A DNA stretch of 24,498 nucleotides, from contig LKHB01000002.1 in NCBI GenBank assembly GCA_001618615.1, forward strand, positions 1 through 24,498. The letters run 5' to 3'. The notes beneath the pieces were generated by a model. That model did not search any database. It was not told where the DNA came from and was given only the letters and a program-made list of their open reading frames with translations. The DNA comes from Fermentibacter danicus (GTDB taxonomy: Bacteria; Fermentibacterota; Fermentibacteria; Fermentibacterales; Fermentibacteraceae). The position numbers and the translations under genes were made by a program. How positions within the stretch are numbered: position 1 is the stretch's first letter; each line of letters starts with the position of its first letter. Shown in pieces: positions 1 through 6,240 of this stretch.

Positions 1-44
1 TCCTAAACCGCAGGTCGTGCGTTCGAGTCGCGCCTGGGGCACCA
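1..44 (+). tRNA. tRNA-Arg (anticodon CCT), 3' half only
   Basis: The window opens inside a tRNA. Position 1 fits tRNA nucleotide 33, the anticodon CCT is at 2-4, and A37/A38 are at 5-6. The 3' strand of the anticodon stem is 7-11, and a five-base variable loop is 12-16. The T stem 17-21 pairs with 29-33 around a TTCGAGT loop at 22-28. The acceptor strand is 34-40, the discriminator A is 41, and an encoded CCA is 42-44. The 5' half lies outside the window, so the D arm and acceptor pairing cannot be checked. Confidence 0.85.
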
Positions 45-138
45 TATTCTCAGGTTCTTGTTTCCAACGAGTGATCGAAGTAGCAAGAATTCGCGTCGGT
101 TTCGCTTCGCCGCCTTGCGGCTTGCGGCCCCTTCGGGG

Positions 139-153
139 TCCTAAACCGCAGGT
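139..153 (+). repeat. 15-bp direct copy of tRNA-Arg anticodon-arm sequence (att-like)
   Basis: Positions 139-153 repeat positions 1-15 (TCCTAAACCGCAGGT) exactly. The copied stretch is the 3' side of the anticodon loop, the 3' strand of its stem and part of the variable loop. Tyrosine recombinases often use such segments as crossover cores. The copy sits about 95 bp past the tRNA end, directly after a GC-rich hairpin with a TTCG loop. No integrase gene is visible in the window, so the attachment-site reading is inference. Confidence 0.45.
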
Positions 154-198
154 TCCTCATCGAAATCGCCGGGATCTTGAGACTGGAGGAATGGCTGG

Positions 199-573
199 AT
201 GAGCAGTCACAGTGAGACTGATCACCTGGATATGGAGACCCTGCCTTGCTATCCGATTACACTCGTCCCCTGCGAAGATGGAGGATTTGTCGCTAAGATC
301 TCAGATCTCCAGGGATGTATCGCTCAGGGGGATTCCGCTGAGGAAGCACTGGCCGCTCTTGAAGAAGTGAAGAGCCTCTGGATCGAAAGCGCAATGGAGC
401 ATGGAGATGAGATTCCTGCTCCATCTTCAGACAGGGATTATAGCGGAAGACTGCTTGTCAGAATGCCGAAGCGGCTCCATCGAGAACTCTCGGAAGCTGC
501 GCTCGATGCCGGTTGCAGCCTGAATCAGTACATTGTCTACCTTCTCGGACAGAGATCGCACTTCACCAGGTAA
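199..573 (+). CDS. HicB-family antitoxin, orphan
   Basis: This 124-residue protein looks like a HicB antitoxin. Residues about 15-75 carry the degraded RNase-H-like HicB fold, including the F-V-A-K-I-S-D-L-Q-G-C core and the following A-E-E-A helix. Residues about 84-118 form a ribbon-helix-helix segment (RLLVRMP, then two helices) that would bind its own operator. HicB normally neutralises the HicA mRNA interferase encoded immediately upstream. No HicA-like frame (short, with the GSH motif) is present on either side, so this is a solitary antitoxin. The ATG at 199 has a GGAGG at 184-188. It may be a relic of a lost toxin-antitoxin pair or a stand-alone regulator. Confidence 0.82.
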   Translation: MSSHSETDHLDMETLPCYPITLVPCEDGGFVAKISDLQGCIAQGDSAEEALAALEEVKSLWIESAMEHGDEIPAPSSDRDYSGRLLVRMPKRLHRELSEAALDAGCSLNQYIVYLLGQRSHFTR

Positions 574-663
574 AGAACTCTCTCGATGAGGTACACGCCT
601 TTATTACTGCCTCCGGTGTAACTGCCGATCTGTGGCGGATTAAGAGTAATTACCCCGAATCGA

Positions 664-749
664 GATGAGCCAGGGCATAAGGCTGTTCCTGGAATCCGGA
701 ACAAGGGGCACCCAACTTGGTCCACCATTAACCGGGGCGCCGACCCGGG
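664..749 (+). repeat. Dispersed direct repeat, copy 1 (~86 bp)
   Basis: This segment matches 2707-2799 in the same orientation with a few indels. Shared blocks are GATGAGC, GGGCAT, TGTTCC, TCCGGAAC, AGGGGCACC, CACCATTAAC and GGGCGCCG. It ends next to the stop codon of the BNR gene at 750. No transposase is seen. It could be the end of a lost mobile element. Confidence 0.7.
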
Positions 750-2210
750 CTAGTGAACTACAACGACTCTAGCCGTAGATGACCAGGTTCCCGACTGCAA
801 TCGGACCGAGTAGACGCCGGCCGGGCTGCCGCTACTGTCCCAGACGAGATCGTCACCGCAGCCAACGACATCGAGAGCGGCCACCTGCCGGCCTGTCGTG
901 TCGATCACCTGAACCTGCCCGCAGATTCCATCAGGGATGTCGATCTGCACGAGCCCCGAAGCCGGACACGGAGTGGCGGTGATCCATCTCGATGAAGGAC
1001 CCGGATCTTCGGAAGTCGATTCCTGAACGCCGCCCCGGGCGAAGAAGACGCCTCCGGTGATCTGGTTGTTCCAGCACATGTAGACCGAGCCATCCCGATC
1101 GTTGCCTGACAGGGCGCATGTGTTGGCCTCGCCGGTTCCGGGGTTCGCCACGGCCGGTGAGTCGCTCCAGGTCATCCCCCCGTCCGGGCTCATCGAACAG
1201 ATGGCCCATGACGGCCACTCCAGCCCAGTACGCTCGCTCCAGGATGCGAAGATCGGCCCGCCCGGCGGGCTCCAGACCCCTCCATACCTTCGCCAGTCTT
1301 CGTCTCCGGCATCGACGCGAACCGGCTCCGGCAGCCATGTGAGGCCGCCGTCAGTAGATTTCTGATAATGTACATAGGCATGGATCGTTCTCGTCGTGAA
1401 CTGGGATATCCAACTCAAGTAGAGACCGGTCGGGGTGTAGTCCATTCTGATGCTACAATGCTGAACCGGGTATCCCCCTGTCGGGACGGGGATGTTGGGC
1501 TGCATCCACGATGCTCCTCCATCTGCACTGATCGAACAATAGATGTTGTTGTCGCCTCCTGTGGGTCTGCCGTCCGACCACGCGGCAATGAACGACGAAC
1601 CCTCCAGGAAGGCGACCTCGGCATAGTACTGGGGGCCCGTACTGTCTCCCACCGGCGTGCCGATTTCCCAGGTCAATCCGCCATCAGTTGAGTGAGAAGA
1701 ATACACTCTGCGATCGTCATCCATGTTTCCATAGACGCAAACCAGGAGATTTCCCTCATCATCGCAAGAAATCGCCGGCATGTAACATCGCTCTCCCTCG
1801 ATGCTGATCCTCACGTTAGGCTGAAGCCATGTTTCTCCCCCATCCACAGATCTGGAGTAATAGACTGAATACGGTTCGGGGCCCCTGTAATCCTCCCATA
1901 CCGCATGGAACACCCCGGAGGTGTCTGCGCATACCCTGGGCTTGTAAGGGCCGGCGTCTTCGGAGTCGGTTAACTGTCGTGGGATGCCCCAGGAAACGCC
2001 TGCATCCGAAGACACGCTCGCCCAGGCCATCTCGGGCTGTGCGCCTTCGCGCCCGTCCCAGACTACGCAGATCCGGCTGCCGCCATCCGAGGCGATGTCA
2101 GTGTTGCCGATCGTGGGATCCGAGAAAGCATCCAGTCTGATGGGTGCCCCGAACCAGAGCGTCGGGTCGGAGATCAGCACGAGCGCAAGGACTGACAGCA
2201 GACTAGACAC
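750..2210 (-). CDS. Secreted Asp-box (BNR/sialidase-like) protein with C-terminal sorting domain
   Basis: This 486-residue exported protein has at least six Asp-box motifs of the S-x-D-x-G-x-x-W type, near residues 68-74, 121-128, 174-181, 228-235, 285-292 and 341-348. That spacing is typical of a six-bladed sialidase-like propeller. Residues about 410-486 resemble the FlgD-Ig/type-IX-like C-terminal domain (P-C-P-A-S-G, then V-x-V-x-D-T-T-G-R and A-G-V-Y). Known sialidase catalytic residues are not evident, so substrate binding or glycan hydrolysis cannot be told apart. The start is a GTG with only a weak ribosome site, but it overlaps the stop of the ruined upstream reading frame (TAG at 2205-2203), which suggests former translational coupling. 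The stop at 750 abuts the end of the 664-749 repeat. Confidence 0.8.
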   Translation of the reverse strand: MSSLLSVLALVLISDPTLWFGAPIRLDAFSDPTIGNTDIASDGGSRICVVWDGREGAQPEMAWASVSSDAGVSWGIPRQLTDSEDAGPYKPRVCADTSGVFHAVWEDYRGPEPYSVYYSRSVDGGETWLQPNVRISIEGERCYMPAISCDDEGNLLVCVYGNMDDDRRVYSSHSTDGGLTWEIGTPVGDSTGPQYYAEVAFLEGSSFIAAWSDGRPTGGDNNIYCSISADGGASWMQPNIPVPTGGYPVQHCSIRMDYTPTGLYLSWISQFTTRTIHAYVHYQKSTDGGLTWLPEPVRVDAGDEDWRRYGGVWSPPGGPIFASWSERTGLEWPSWAICSMSPDGGMTWSDSPAVANPGTGEANTCALSGNDRDGSVYMCWNNQITGGVFFARGGVQESTSEDPGPSSRWITATPCPASGLVQIDIPDGICGQVQVIDTTGRQVAALDVVGCGDDLVWDSSGSPAGVYSVRLQSGTWSSTARVVVVH

Positions 2211-2455
2211 GGACGGCCACCGATCCCTGGTGGGGCGGATAGCCCTCCTTCGTCACCGTCATGGTTCCTGCCGGGGATGGATCGGGATAGACGGGGATCA
2301 TCCCAGGCCGGTCACGACCCATGCCCCGGATAATCCCCGCTTCGTCCTCCACTCGAGTCGAAGGCTGGCTCGTTCAGTGAGAATGTCAGCGTATATTGAA
2401 GAGTATCCGGCAGGGTGAACGAGAGACAAACGAGAAACAGAGAAGCGCAACCCAT
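2203..2455 (-). pseudogene. Remnant of a secreted protein gene (C25-peptidase-like ends), internally deleted
   Basis: A well-formed gene start survives here. AGGAGG precedes an ATG at 2455, and the frame encodes a signal peptide (MGCASLFLVCLSFTLP) followed by L-T-F-S-L-N-E-P-A-F-D-S-S-G-G, then stops at 2314-2312 after 47 residues. In another frame, about 2373-2203 encodes a tail with YPDPSPAGTMTVTKEGY and Q-G-S-V-A-V. This resembles the Ig-like end of secreted peptidases, and its stop overlaps the start of the BNR gene. I read this as one gene that lost its middle in a frameshifting deletion. The first part resembles the propeptide start of gingipain-type (C25) peptidases, but that family call is from memory and tentative. 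Confidence 0.55.
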
Positions 2456-2491
2456 GGAAGCACCTCCTCTGAAGGTCCCGATTCGCATCTA

Positions 2492-2519
2492 TGTATAGCA
2501 CATCCACATGGGAAAGCAA
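2492..2519 (-). promoter_or_regulatory. Sigma70-like promoter of the ruined secreted gene
   Basis: On the minus strand a TTGCTT -35 box (2519-2514) and a TATACA -10 box (2497-2492) are separated by 16 nt, about 36 nt upstream of the ATG at 2455. It may now drive the BNR gene across the remnant. Confidence 0.5.
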
Positions 2520-2706
2520 GAGATGACGAGCGGTATCGTGCCGGACGTCTCCGGGTCCGATCTCAGCCCTTCTCTTTCTTCTCTCTTCTGAGCCCCTTTC
2601 TCCGTCACTACCCGCCAGACCCGGCAGCCCTCCCTATCCAAGCGAGACGAAGAGGTGGGAAGTACTCCTTTTGCCTGCGCCCCGACAAGGTCATAAACCT
2701 CAGCCA
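2520..2706. other. Gene-free stretch
   Basis: Together with the repeat and promoters around it, this belongs to the roughly 540-bp interval between the ruined gene start at 2455 and the XRE gene at 2995. I see no convincing coding frame. A minus-strand frame (2761-2489) runs through it but has no recognisable protein features and starts inside the dispersed repeat. Confidence 0.5.
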
Positions 2707-2799
2707 GATGAGCTAAGTAGGGCATGAGAGTGTTCCAGGTTTCCGGAACGAGGGGCACCATTTTGGTTCTTTCACCATTAACTAGGGCGCCGGTCCGGG
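2707..2799 (+). repeat. Dispersed direct repeat, copy 2 (~93 bp)
   Basis: This is the second copy of the element at 664-749, in the same orientation. It differs by a short insertion after GATGAGC, a few bases around GGCACCATTTTGG, and scattered substitutions. The two copies bracket the BNR gene and the upstream remnant. Confidence 0.7.
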
Positions 2800-2894
2800 A
2801 AGCAGCATAGCGCTCTCACTCTCAGTCTGAAGTTCTCGAAGTTCCAGAAGCCATACGCTCTGCGGCTGATCATCTCCATCTTGATTCTCTCCCG

Positions 2895-2936
2895 TTGACA
2901 TCTGAGCGGGTGTTTTAAATCATTACAACAATAATG
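2895..2936 (+). promoter_or_regulatory. Promoter/operator region of the XRE-ImmA pair
   Basis: A consensus TTGACA stands at 2895-2900, with AT-rich -10 candidates (TAAATC at 2916) at a short 15-nt spacing. Just downstream, 2921-2936 is an inverted repeat, CATTA-6 nt-TAATG. This would suit autoregulation by the XRE protein, but no binding site is known for it. Confidence 0.35.
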
Positions 2937-2994
2937 AAGGAGAGCTTTCAGAGTGGGCGACAAGAGGGGTAATTAGGAGGACTGGAGGTCGAAG

Positions 2995-3366
2995 ATGTCT
3001 ACCAGGGTTTCTTTTGGAGAATACCTTAGGGGACTCCGGGTCGGTATCGGCATGACTCTAAGAGAGTTCTGCAGAAGAGTCGATGAGAGCCCGGGGAATG
3101 TCAGCAGGATAGAACGCGGGAAACTTGCCCCCCCGGATTCAGTGGAGAAGCTCGTAAGGTTCGCCAGGGGACTTGGGCTGACTGATGAGGGCGAGATACG
3201 GGATTTTATTGACCGAGCTGTTATCGAAAGAGGAAGAGTCCCGGACGACATACTGTCGAATGAGAGGATGGTCGCTGCCCTGCCTCTTGTTTTTCGGACT
3301 ATGCGAGGCGAAAGAGTTGACGATGATGATCTTCGGAGTTTAGCTGAGCTGATCAAGAGGAGTTAA
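2995..3366 (+). CDS. XRE-family helix-turn-helix regulator (partner of ImmA/IrrE protein)
   Basis: This 123-residue protein starts at an ATG preceded by GGAGG at 2983-2987. Residues about 8-62 form a Cro/CI-type helix-turn-helix (L-R-G-L-R-x-G-x-G-M-T-L-R-E-F, then N-V-S-R-I-E-R-G). The rest is an acidic helical tail. Its stop lies 4 nt before the metallopeptidase start, so the two are co-translated. This XRE plus COG2856 arrangement is known from phages and conjugative elements (ImmR-ImmA) and from toxin-antitoxin-like operons, in which the peptidase cleaves or modulates the repressor. No controlled phage or transposon genes are visible nearby. Confidence 0.85.
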   Translation: MSTRVSFGEYLRGLRVGIGMTLREFCRRVDESPGNVSRIERGKLAPPDSVEKLVRFARGLGLTDEGEIRDFIDRAVIERGRVPDDILSNERMVAALPLVFRTMRGERVDDDDLRSLAELIKRS

Positions 3367-3369
3367 TCC

Positions 3370-4008
3370 TTGAGAATCAACTACTTAAGGATTGAGGACA
3401 TTGAGGAGGAGACCCGCCGCTTGCTTAGAAACTCTGGTCAAGATAGTTCTATCCCTGTTGATGTTGAGAGCATTATCGAACGACACCTTGAGTTAGCAAT
3501 TGTCCCGATCCTCAACCTGATGAGGGACTACGGAATAGATGGCTTTACATCTGGAGACTGGAGTGAAATCGCCATAGACGAGAACATCTATATGAACATC
3601 GAGACTCGTTGCAGATCCACGCTCGGACATGAAATCGGTCATCTCGTCCTGCACAGAGAGCAGTTACAGACTGAATCTGAACGATTCGGCATTGTATCAG
3701 TGGAAGATTGGATCAGATTCTATAGAGCGATGGATGATGGAACTCGATCAAGATTTGAGTATCAGGGCTACATTTTCTCTGGTCTCCTGCTCGTTCCTTC
3801 GGAACACTTGATTGCTGCATATGAGAGGGAGGAGGCATCATTGCTCCGAGTAGTTGATGAAGCGAAAAGCAATGGACTGGTTCGAGATGATTACCTTGAT
3901 AGCGCTATCGAGTACCTGGCGACGCGACTTGCTCCTCAATTCTATGTATCGACAGAGGTCATCCGTAAAAGAATAGAGAACTCGGGCCTCATCGCGCGCA
4001 TCCCATAG
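3370..4008 (+). CDS. ImmA/IrrE-family zinc metallopeptidase
   Basis: This 212-residue protein carries the HExxH zinc motif as H-E-I-G-H at residues 87-91, within S-T-L-G-H-E-I-G-H-L-V-L-H. This is the hallmark of COG2856 (ImmA/IrrE). The start is a TTG, supported by an AGGAG at 3358-3362 overlapping the stop of the XRE gene. By family knowledge it would cleave, or relieve repression by, the adjacent XRE protein in response to stress such as DNA damage. The C-terminal part is helical with no further recognised domain. Base composition is clearly lower in GC than the genes after 5680, consistent with an acquired segment. Confidence 0.85.
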   Translation: MRINYLRIEDIEEETRRLLRNSGQDSSIPVDVESIIERHLELAIVPILNLMRDYGIDGFTSGDWSEIAIDENIYMNIETRCRSTLGHEIGHLVLHREQLQTESERFGIVSVEDWIRFYRAMDDGTRSRFEYQGYIFSGLLLVPSEHLIAAYEREEASLLRVVDEAKSNGLVRDDYLDSAIEYLATRLAPQFYVSTEVIRKRIENSGLIARIP

Positions 4009-4044
4009 CCTGACACCTATAGAATCATTTATCTTCTTCTCGCC

Positions 4045-4069
4045 ACGGAAATGAGCCGCCGGTCGTCTT
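4045..4069 (+). repeat. 25-nt fragment matching the start of the YoeB gene
   Basis: Positions 4045-4069 match 5324-5348 at 23 of 25 bases. In the matching frame it encodes G-N-E-P-P-V-V-F, against G-N-E-P-S-A-V-L in YoeB, and then runs into a stop. It looks like a scrap of a second toxin gene left after a rearrangement. Confidence 0.5.
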
Positions 4070-4105
4070 CTGGTGAAAGATTTGGGGTTTGAGAAAAGGT
4101 GATTC

Positions 4106-4592
4106 ATGACCGAATTTCCCACCAAGCCACCCGACTCCGAACTCCTCATCTACCAGACCGAGGACGGGCGGGCGCACCCGTATACAGGTCCGTTTGGAGG
4201 AGGAAATGGTCTGGCTCACCCAGGCGGACATGGCCCGACTCTTTCAGACAACTCCATAGAACATCACCCTCCATCTCAAAAATATTTTTCAGGAAGGGGA
4301 GTTGGACGAAGCAGCAACTTGTAAGGATTTCTTACAAGTTCAACCCGAAGGTGGCAGGCAGATTCAGCGTGCCCGTAAGCATTACAATCTGGATGCCATC
4401 ATATCTGTGGGCTACCGTATCAAGAGCCATGTAGCCACCCGTTTTCAGCAATGGGCCACCCAACGGCTGAAGGAGTATATTGTCAAGGGCTTCACCATGG
4501 ACGATGAGCGGCTCAAGCAGGCAGGCGGCGGCAATTATTTCGACGAGTTGCTTGCCCGCATCCGGGACATCCGGGCCTCGGAAAAGGTGTTC
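4106..4592 (+). pseudogene. RhuM-family protein, frameshifted, nonsense-mutated and truncated
   Basis: Read with corrections, this is the N-terminal half of a RhuM protein. The first frame gives L-L-I-Y-Q-T-E-D-G-R. A frameshift between about 4168 and 4180 moves the reading to a frame with E-M-V-W-L-T-Q-A-D-M-A-R-L-F-Q-T-T. A TAG at 4257-4259 stands where the family usually has Gln. The frame then continues through N-I-F-Q-E-G-E-L-D-E-A-A, YNLDAIISVGYR and GGGNYFDELLARIRDIRASE. Homology stops near 4592, well short of the usual length. RhuM proteins sit in pathogenicity and defence islands and their function is poorly defined. Three independent lesions make a functional product unlikely. Confidence 0.88.
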
Positions 4593-4971
4593 TTGACGAT
4601 CAGGCCCACCCGCTCCCCGAATCAATTCCGCAATTCACACCTACGAACTCCTCGCTGATGGCCAGAGCCTTCTCCGGATGAGTCGCCGCAGAGACGGCAC
4701 GCTTCAGCTCCACCGCTTGGATCACGAACATCCTGTTTTCCGAGAAGTCGTCAAGGCGATGGTCCTGCTGTCTACAACGACCGAGACAGTTCACCCGGAG
4801 GATTTTAGGGCTTTGACGAGGCTGTTGCCGGGCTTGTTCCCGAGGTGGTGGCAAAGAGCGCACTGTTTCAGGACGGCTTGGCGGAATCAAATGTCCAAAG
4901 TCCAGGGAGCCTGCCTCTAAATTGTAGGAAGGCAAAGTGATAACATATTAAGGATGTCGGCGGAGTATCGA
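4593..4971. other. Degenerate stretch between rhuM remnant and yefM
   Basis: There is no intact gene. A plus-strand frame is open from about 4800 to 4940 (E-A-V-A-G-L-V-P-E-V-V-A-K-S), and a minus-strand frame is open across 4600-4760 (F-V-I-Q-A-V-E-L-K-R-A-V). Both look more protein-like than random, but neither has a start or a family I recognise. They may be pieces of further decayed genes. Confidence 0.4.
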
Positions 4972-5000
4972 TTGTCGGCATCCGTTCCGAGTTGTACAAC
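4972..5000 (+). promoter_or_regulatory. Candidate yefM-yoeB promoter
   Basis: TTGTCG (4972-4977) and TACAAC (4995-5000) are spaced by 17 nt. The -10 box overlaps the first TGTACA operator core, so repressor binding would block polymerase. Confidence 0.4.
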
Positions 5001-5011
5001 AATCATGTACA
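4993..5011 (+). promoter_or_regulatory. YefM-type operator: paired TGTACA cores
   Basis: Two TGTACA palindromes lie at 4993-4998 and 5006-5011, 13 bp apart, directly upstream of the antitoxin start at 5025. In E. coli the YefM-YoeB complex autoregulates through a pair of palindromes with this same TGTACA core at about one helical turn. The first core is embedded in the longer palindrome TTGTACAA. Confidence 0.75.
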
Positions 5012-5024
5012 AGAAAGGGACGGT

Positions 5025-5306
5025 ATGACTGTAACGACCTACTCCGATGCAAGGGCAAGGCTGGCTTCACTATGTGATCTCGTTTCCTCCTCCAGGGAGC
5101 CGGTGATCATCAAGCGTCGCTCGGCCGAGGACGTTGCCCTGGTTTCCGCCGCGGAGCTGTCCAGCCTCATGGAAACCGCACACCTGCTGCGCTCTCCGCG
5201 AAACGCTCAGAGACTCCTGCAGGCTCTCCAGCGCGCTATCTCGAAGGATGAGCCTCCGATGTCGCTCGAATCGCTCCGGGAGAAGACAGGTCTTGCCGAA
5301 GGGTGA
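5025..5306 (+). CDS. yefM: YefM/Phd-family antitoxin
   Basis: This 93-residue antitoxin begins at the ATG at 5025 with AAGGGA upstream. An earlier in-frame ATG at 4992 would place the start inside the operator and is rejected. The N-terminus M-T-V-T-T-Y-S-D-A-R-A-R-L-A and the central segment S-S-R-E-P-V-I-I-K-R-R are the conserved Phd/YefM DNA-binding and dimerisation fold. The C-terminal half (about residues 50-93) is the flexible part that wraps the toxin. It is followed by, and overlaps, the toxin gene. Together they form a type II toxin-antitoxin module in which YefM binds YoeB and represses the operon. Confidence 0.87.
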   Translation: MTVTTYSDARARLASLCDLVSSSREPVIIKRRSAEDVALVSAAELSSLMETAHLLRSPRNAQRLLQALQRAISKDEPPMSLESLREKTGLAEG

Positions 5307-5589
5307 GGCGCACGGCTGGACCGACGGAAATGAGCCGTCGGCCGTCTTGCATCCCGAGTTCATCGAGGATCTTCAGTACTGGGTCGAGACAGAGCGCAAG
5401 GTCGCTCCGAGAGCACTTGCGATCGTCCGGGCGGTTCTGAATGACCCGTTCACCGGGATCGGGAAACCGGAACCGTTGAAATACCTGGCCGAGGGTGCCT
5501 GGTCCCGCAGGCTGACACAGGAGCATCGGGTAGTGTACCTCGTCCGGAAGGACAGGATCGACTTCCTCCAGTGCAGATACCGTTACTGA
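5293..5589 (+). CDS. yoeB: YoeB-family mRNA interferase toxin, catalytic His replaced by Arg
   Basis: This is a RelE-fold toxin that would cleave mRNA in the ribosomal A site. The frame matches YoeB along its length: E-D-L-Q-Y-W, GKPEPLK, W-S-R-R-L-T-Q-E-H-R-V-V-Y and a terminal C-R-Y-R-Y. The best start is a TTG at 5293, 11 nt after GGAG and overlapping the end of yefM by 14 nt, giving 98 residues against 84 in E. coli. The extra residues are at the N-terminus. The catalytic Glu46 and Arg65 equivalents are kept, but the His83 of the usual C-R-Y-H-Y end is Arg (codon CGT). Loss of this residue is expected to weaken or abolish cleavage. Confidence 0.87.
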   Translation: MPKGEAHGWTDGNEPSAVLHPEFIEDLQYWVETERKVAPRALAIVRAVLNDPFTGIGKPEPLKYLAEGAWSRRLTQEHRVVYLVRKDRIDFLQCRYRY

Positions 5590-5631
5590 GGCAACACGGC
5601 GCCCAGCGGGGATTCGTTCCGGGAAGGAGGA

Positions 5632-5662
5632 ACCCCGCCGCCCGAGGTCCGGACGGCGGGGT
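5632..5662. terminator. Hairpin between convergent yoeB and kbp-like genes
   Basis: ACCCCGCCG (5632-5640) pairs perfectly with CGGCGGGGT (5654-5662) around a 13-nt loop. It stands between two converging genes and could end both transcripts, though no clear T run follows on either strand. Confidence 0.5.
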
Positions 5663-5682
5663 CGTCATGACGGGATTGCGTT

Positions 5683-6114
5683 CTACTCGGGGATCCTGAG
5701 AACCTGTCCCGGGTAGATCTTGTCGGGATCGCTGAGCATGGGCTTGTTCGCATCGAAGATCTTCATGTACTTGTTGGCGTCGCCGTACATGTTCTTGGAG
5801 ATCTTCGAGAGGGTGTCGCCGCTGACCACGGTGTAGTAGCGGGTCTTGCCCTTGTCGTCCTTGGCGACCATGTCGTCCGAGACCTTGGCGATGCCCTTCA
5901 CGTTGCCGGCTATCAGAAGGGCCTTCTCCCTGTCCTCTACAGAGCCGGGGGTTCCCTTGAGGTGAACCTTGTCACCCTTCACGGACACCTGCAGATCCTT
6001 TACCTTCACCCCATGGGCGTTGATCTTTTCGTTGATCTTCTTGGACATTGCGACGTCGTCGCCAGCGTCGGCCAGCTTCTCCCCAGCGTCCTTCAGAAAG
6101 TCGAGCAGACCCAT
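5683..6114 (-). CDS. kbp: Kbp/YgaU-like BON-LysM protein
   Basis: This 143-residue protein is closely similar in layout to E. coli Kbp (YgaU), a cytoplasmic potassium-binding protein. It has an M-G-L-L-D-F-L-K-D-A-G-E-K-L start, a BON domain at about 22-85 (V-S-V-K-G-D-K-V-H-L-K-G, then V-K-G-I-A-K-V) and a LysM domain at about 93-142 (Y-Y-T-V-V-S-G-D-T-L-S-K-I-S through A-N-K-P-M-L and Y-P-G-Q-V-L-R-I-P-E). There is no signal peptide from this start. The ATG at 6114 has GAGAGG seven nt upstream. A longer frame from 6399 exists but lacks any such support. Length matches the family. A role in binding K+ or stabilising the envelope is inferred from homologues. Confidence 0.88.
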   Translation of the reverse strand: MGLLDFLKDAGEKLADAGDDVAMSKKINEKINAHGVKVKDLQVSVKGDKVHLKGTPGSVEDREKALLIAGNVKGIAKVSDDMVAKDDKGKTRYYTVVSGDTLSKISKNMYGDANKYMKIFDANKPMLSDPDKIYPGQVLRIPE

Positions 6115-6141
6115 CGTTGACCTCTCTTTCGAACTGTACAT

Positions 6142-6162
6142 GTGCTGGGCTTTTCCCAGCAC
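6142..6162 (-). promoter_or_regulatory. Hairpin in the 5' leader of the kbp-like gene
   Basis: GTGCTGGG and CCCAGCAC form a perfect 8-bp stem around a 5-nt loop, 28 nt upstream of the kbp start on its transcribed strand. It could be a leader regulatory structure. No T run follows. Confidence 0.35.
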
Positions 6163-6240
6163 TGTAGAAAATAACCCACGGTGCCGGTGACGGCCAGTAG
6201 AAGCACGATGATCGAACATGCTTCGGGAGTGGAAATGGTT

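Noticed and set aside
17..202. 61-codon frame upstream of hicB as a possible HicA toxin
   Set aside because: It overlaps the tRNA and GC hairpins and has no HicA features.
2210..2250. AGGAGG at 2249-2244 as the ribosome site of the BNR gene, with an upstream non-standard start
   Set aside because: The only nearby in-frame codon is ATC, 3 nt away, and the motif lies within the coding remnant (T-K-E-G-Y). GTG at 2210, coupled to the overlapping stop, is simpler.
2489..2761. 90-codon minus-strand frame between the remnant gene and the XRE gene
   Set aside because: It starts inside the dispersed repeat, has no ribosome site, and overlaps the promoter of the ruined gene.
4678..4920. 80-codon plus-strand frame after the rhuM remnant
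   Set aside because: It has no ribosome site and no recognised motif. It lies in a decayed stretch where other frames look equally protein-like.
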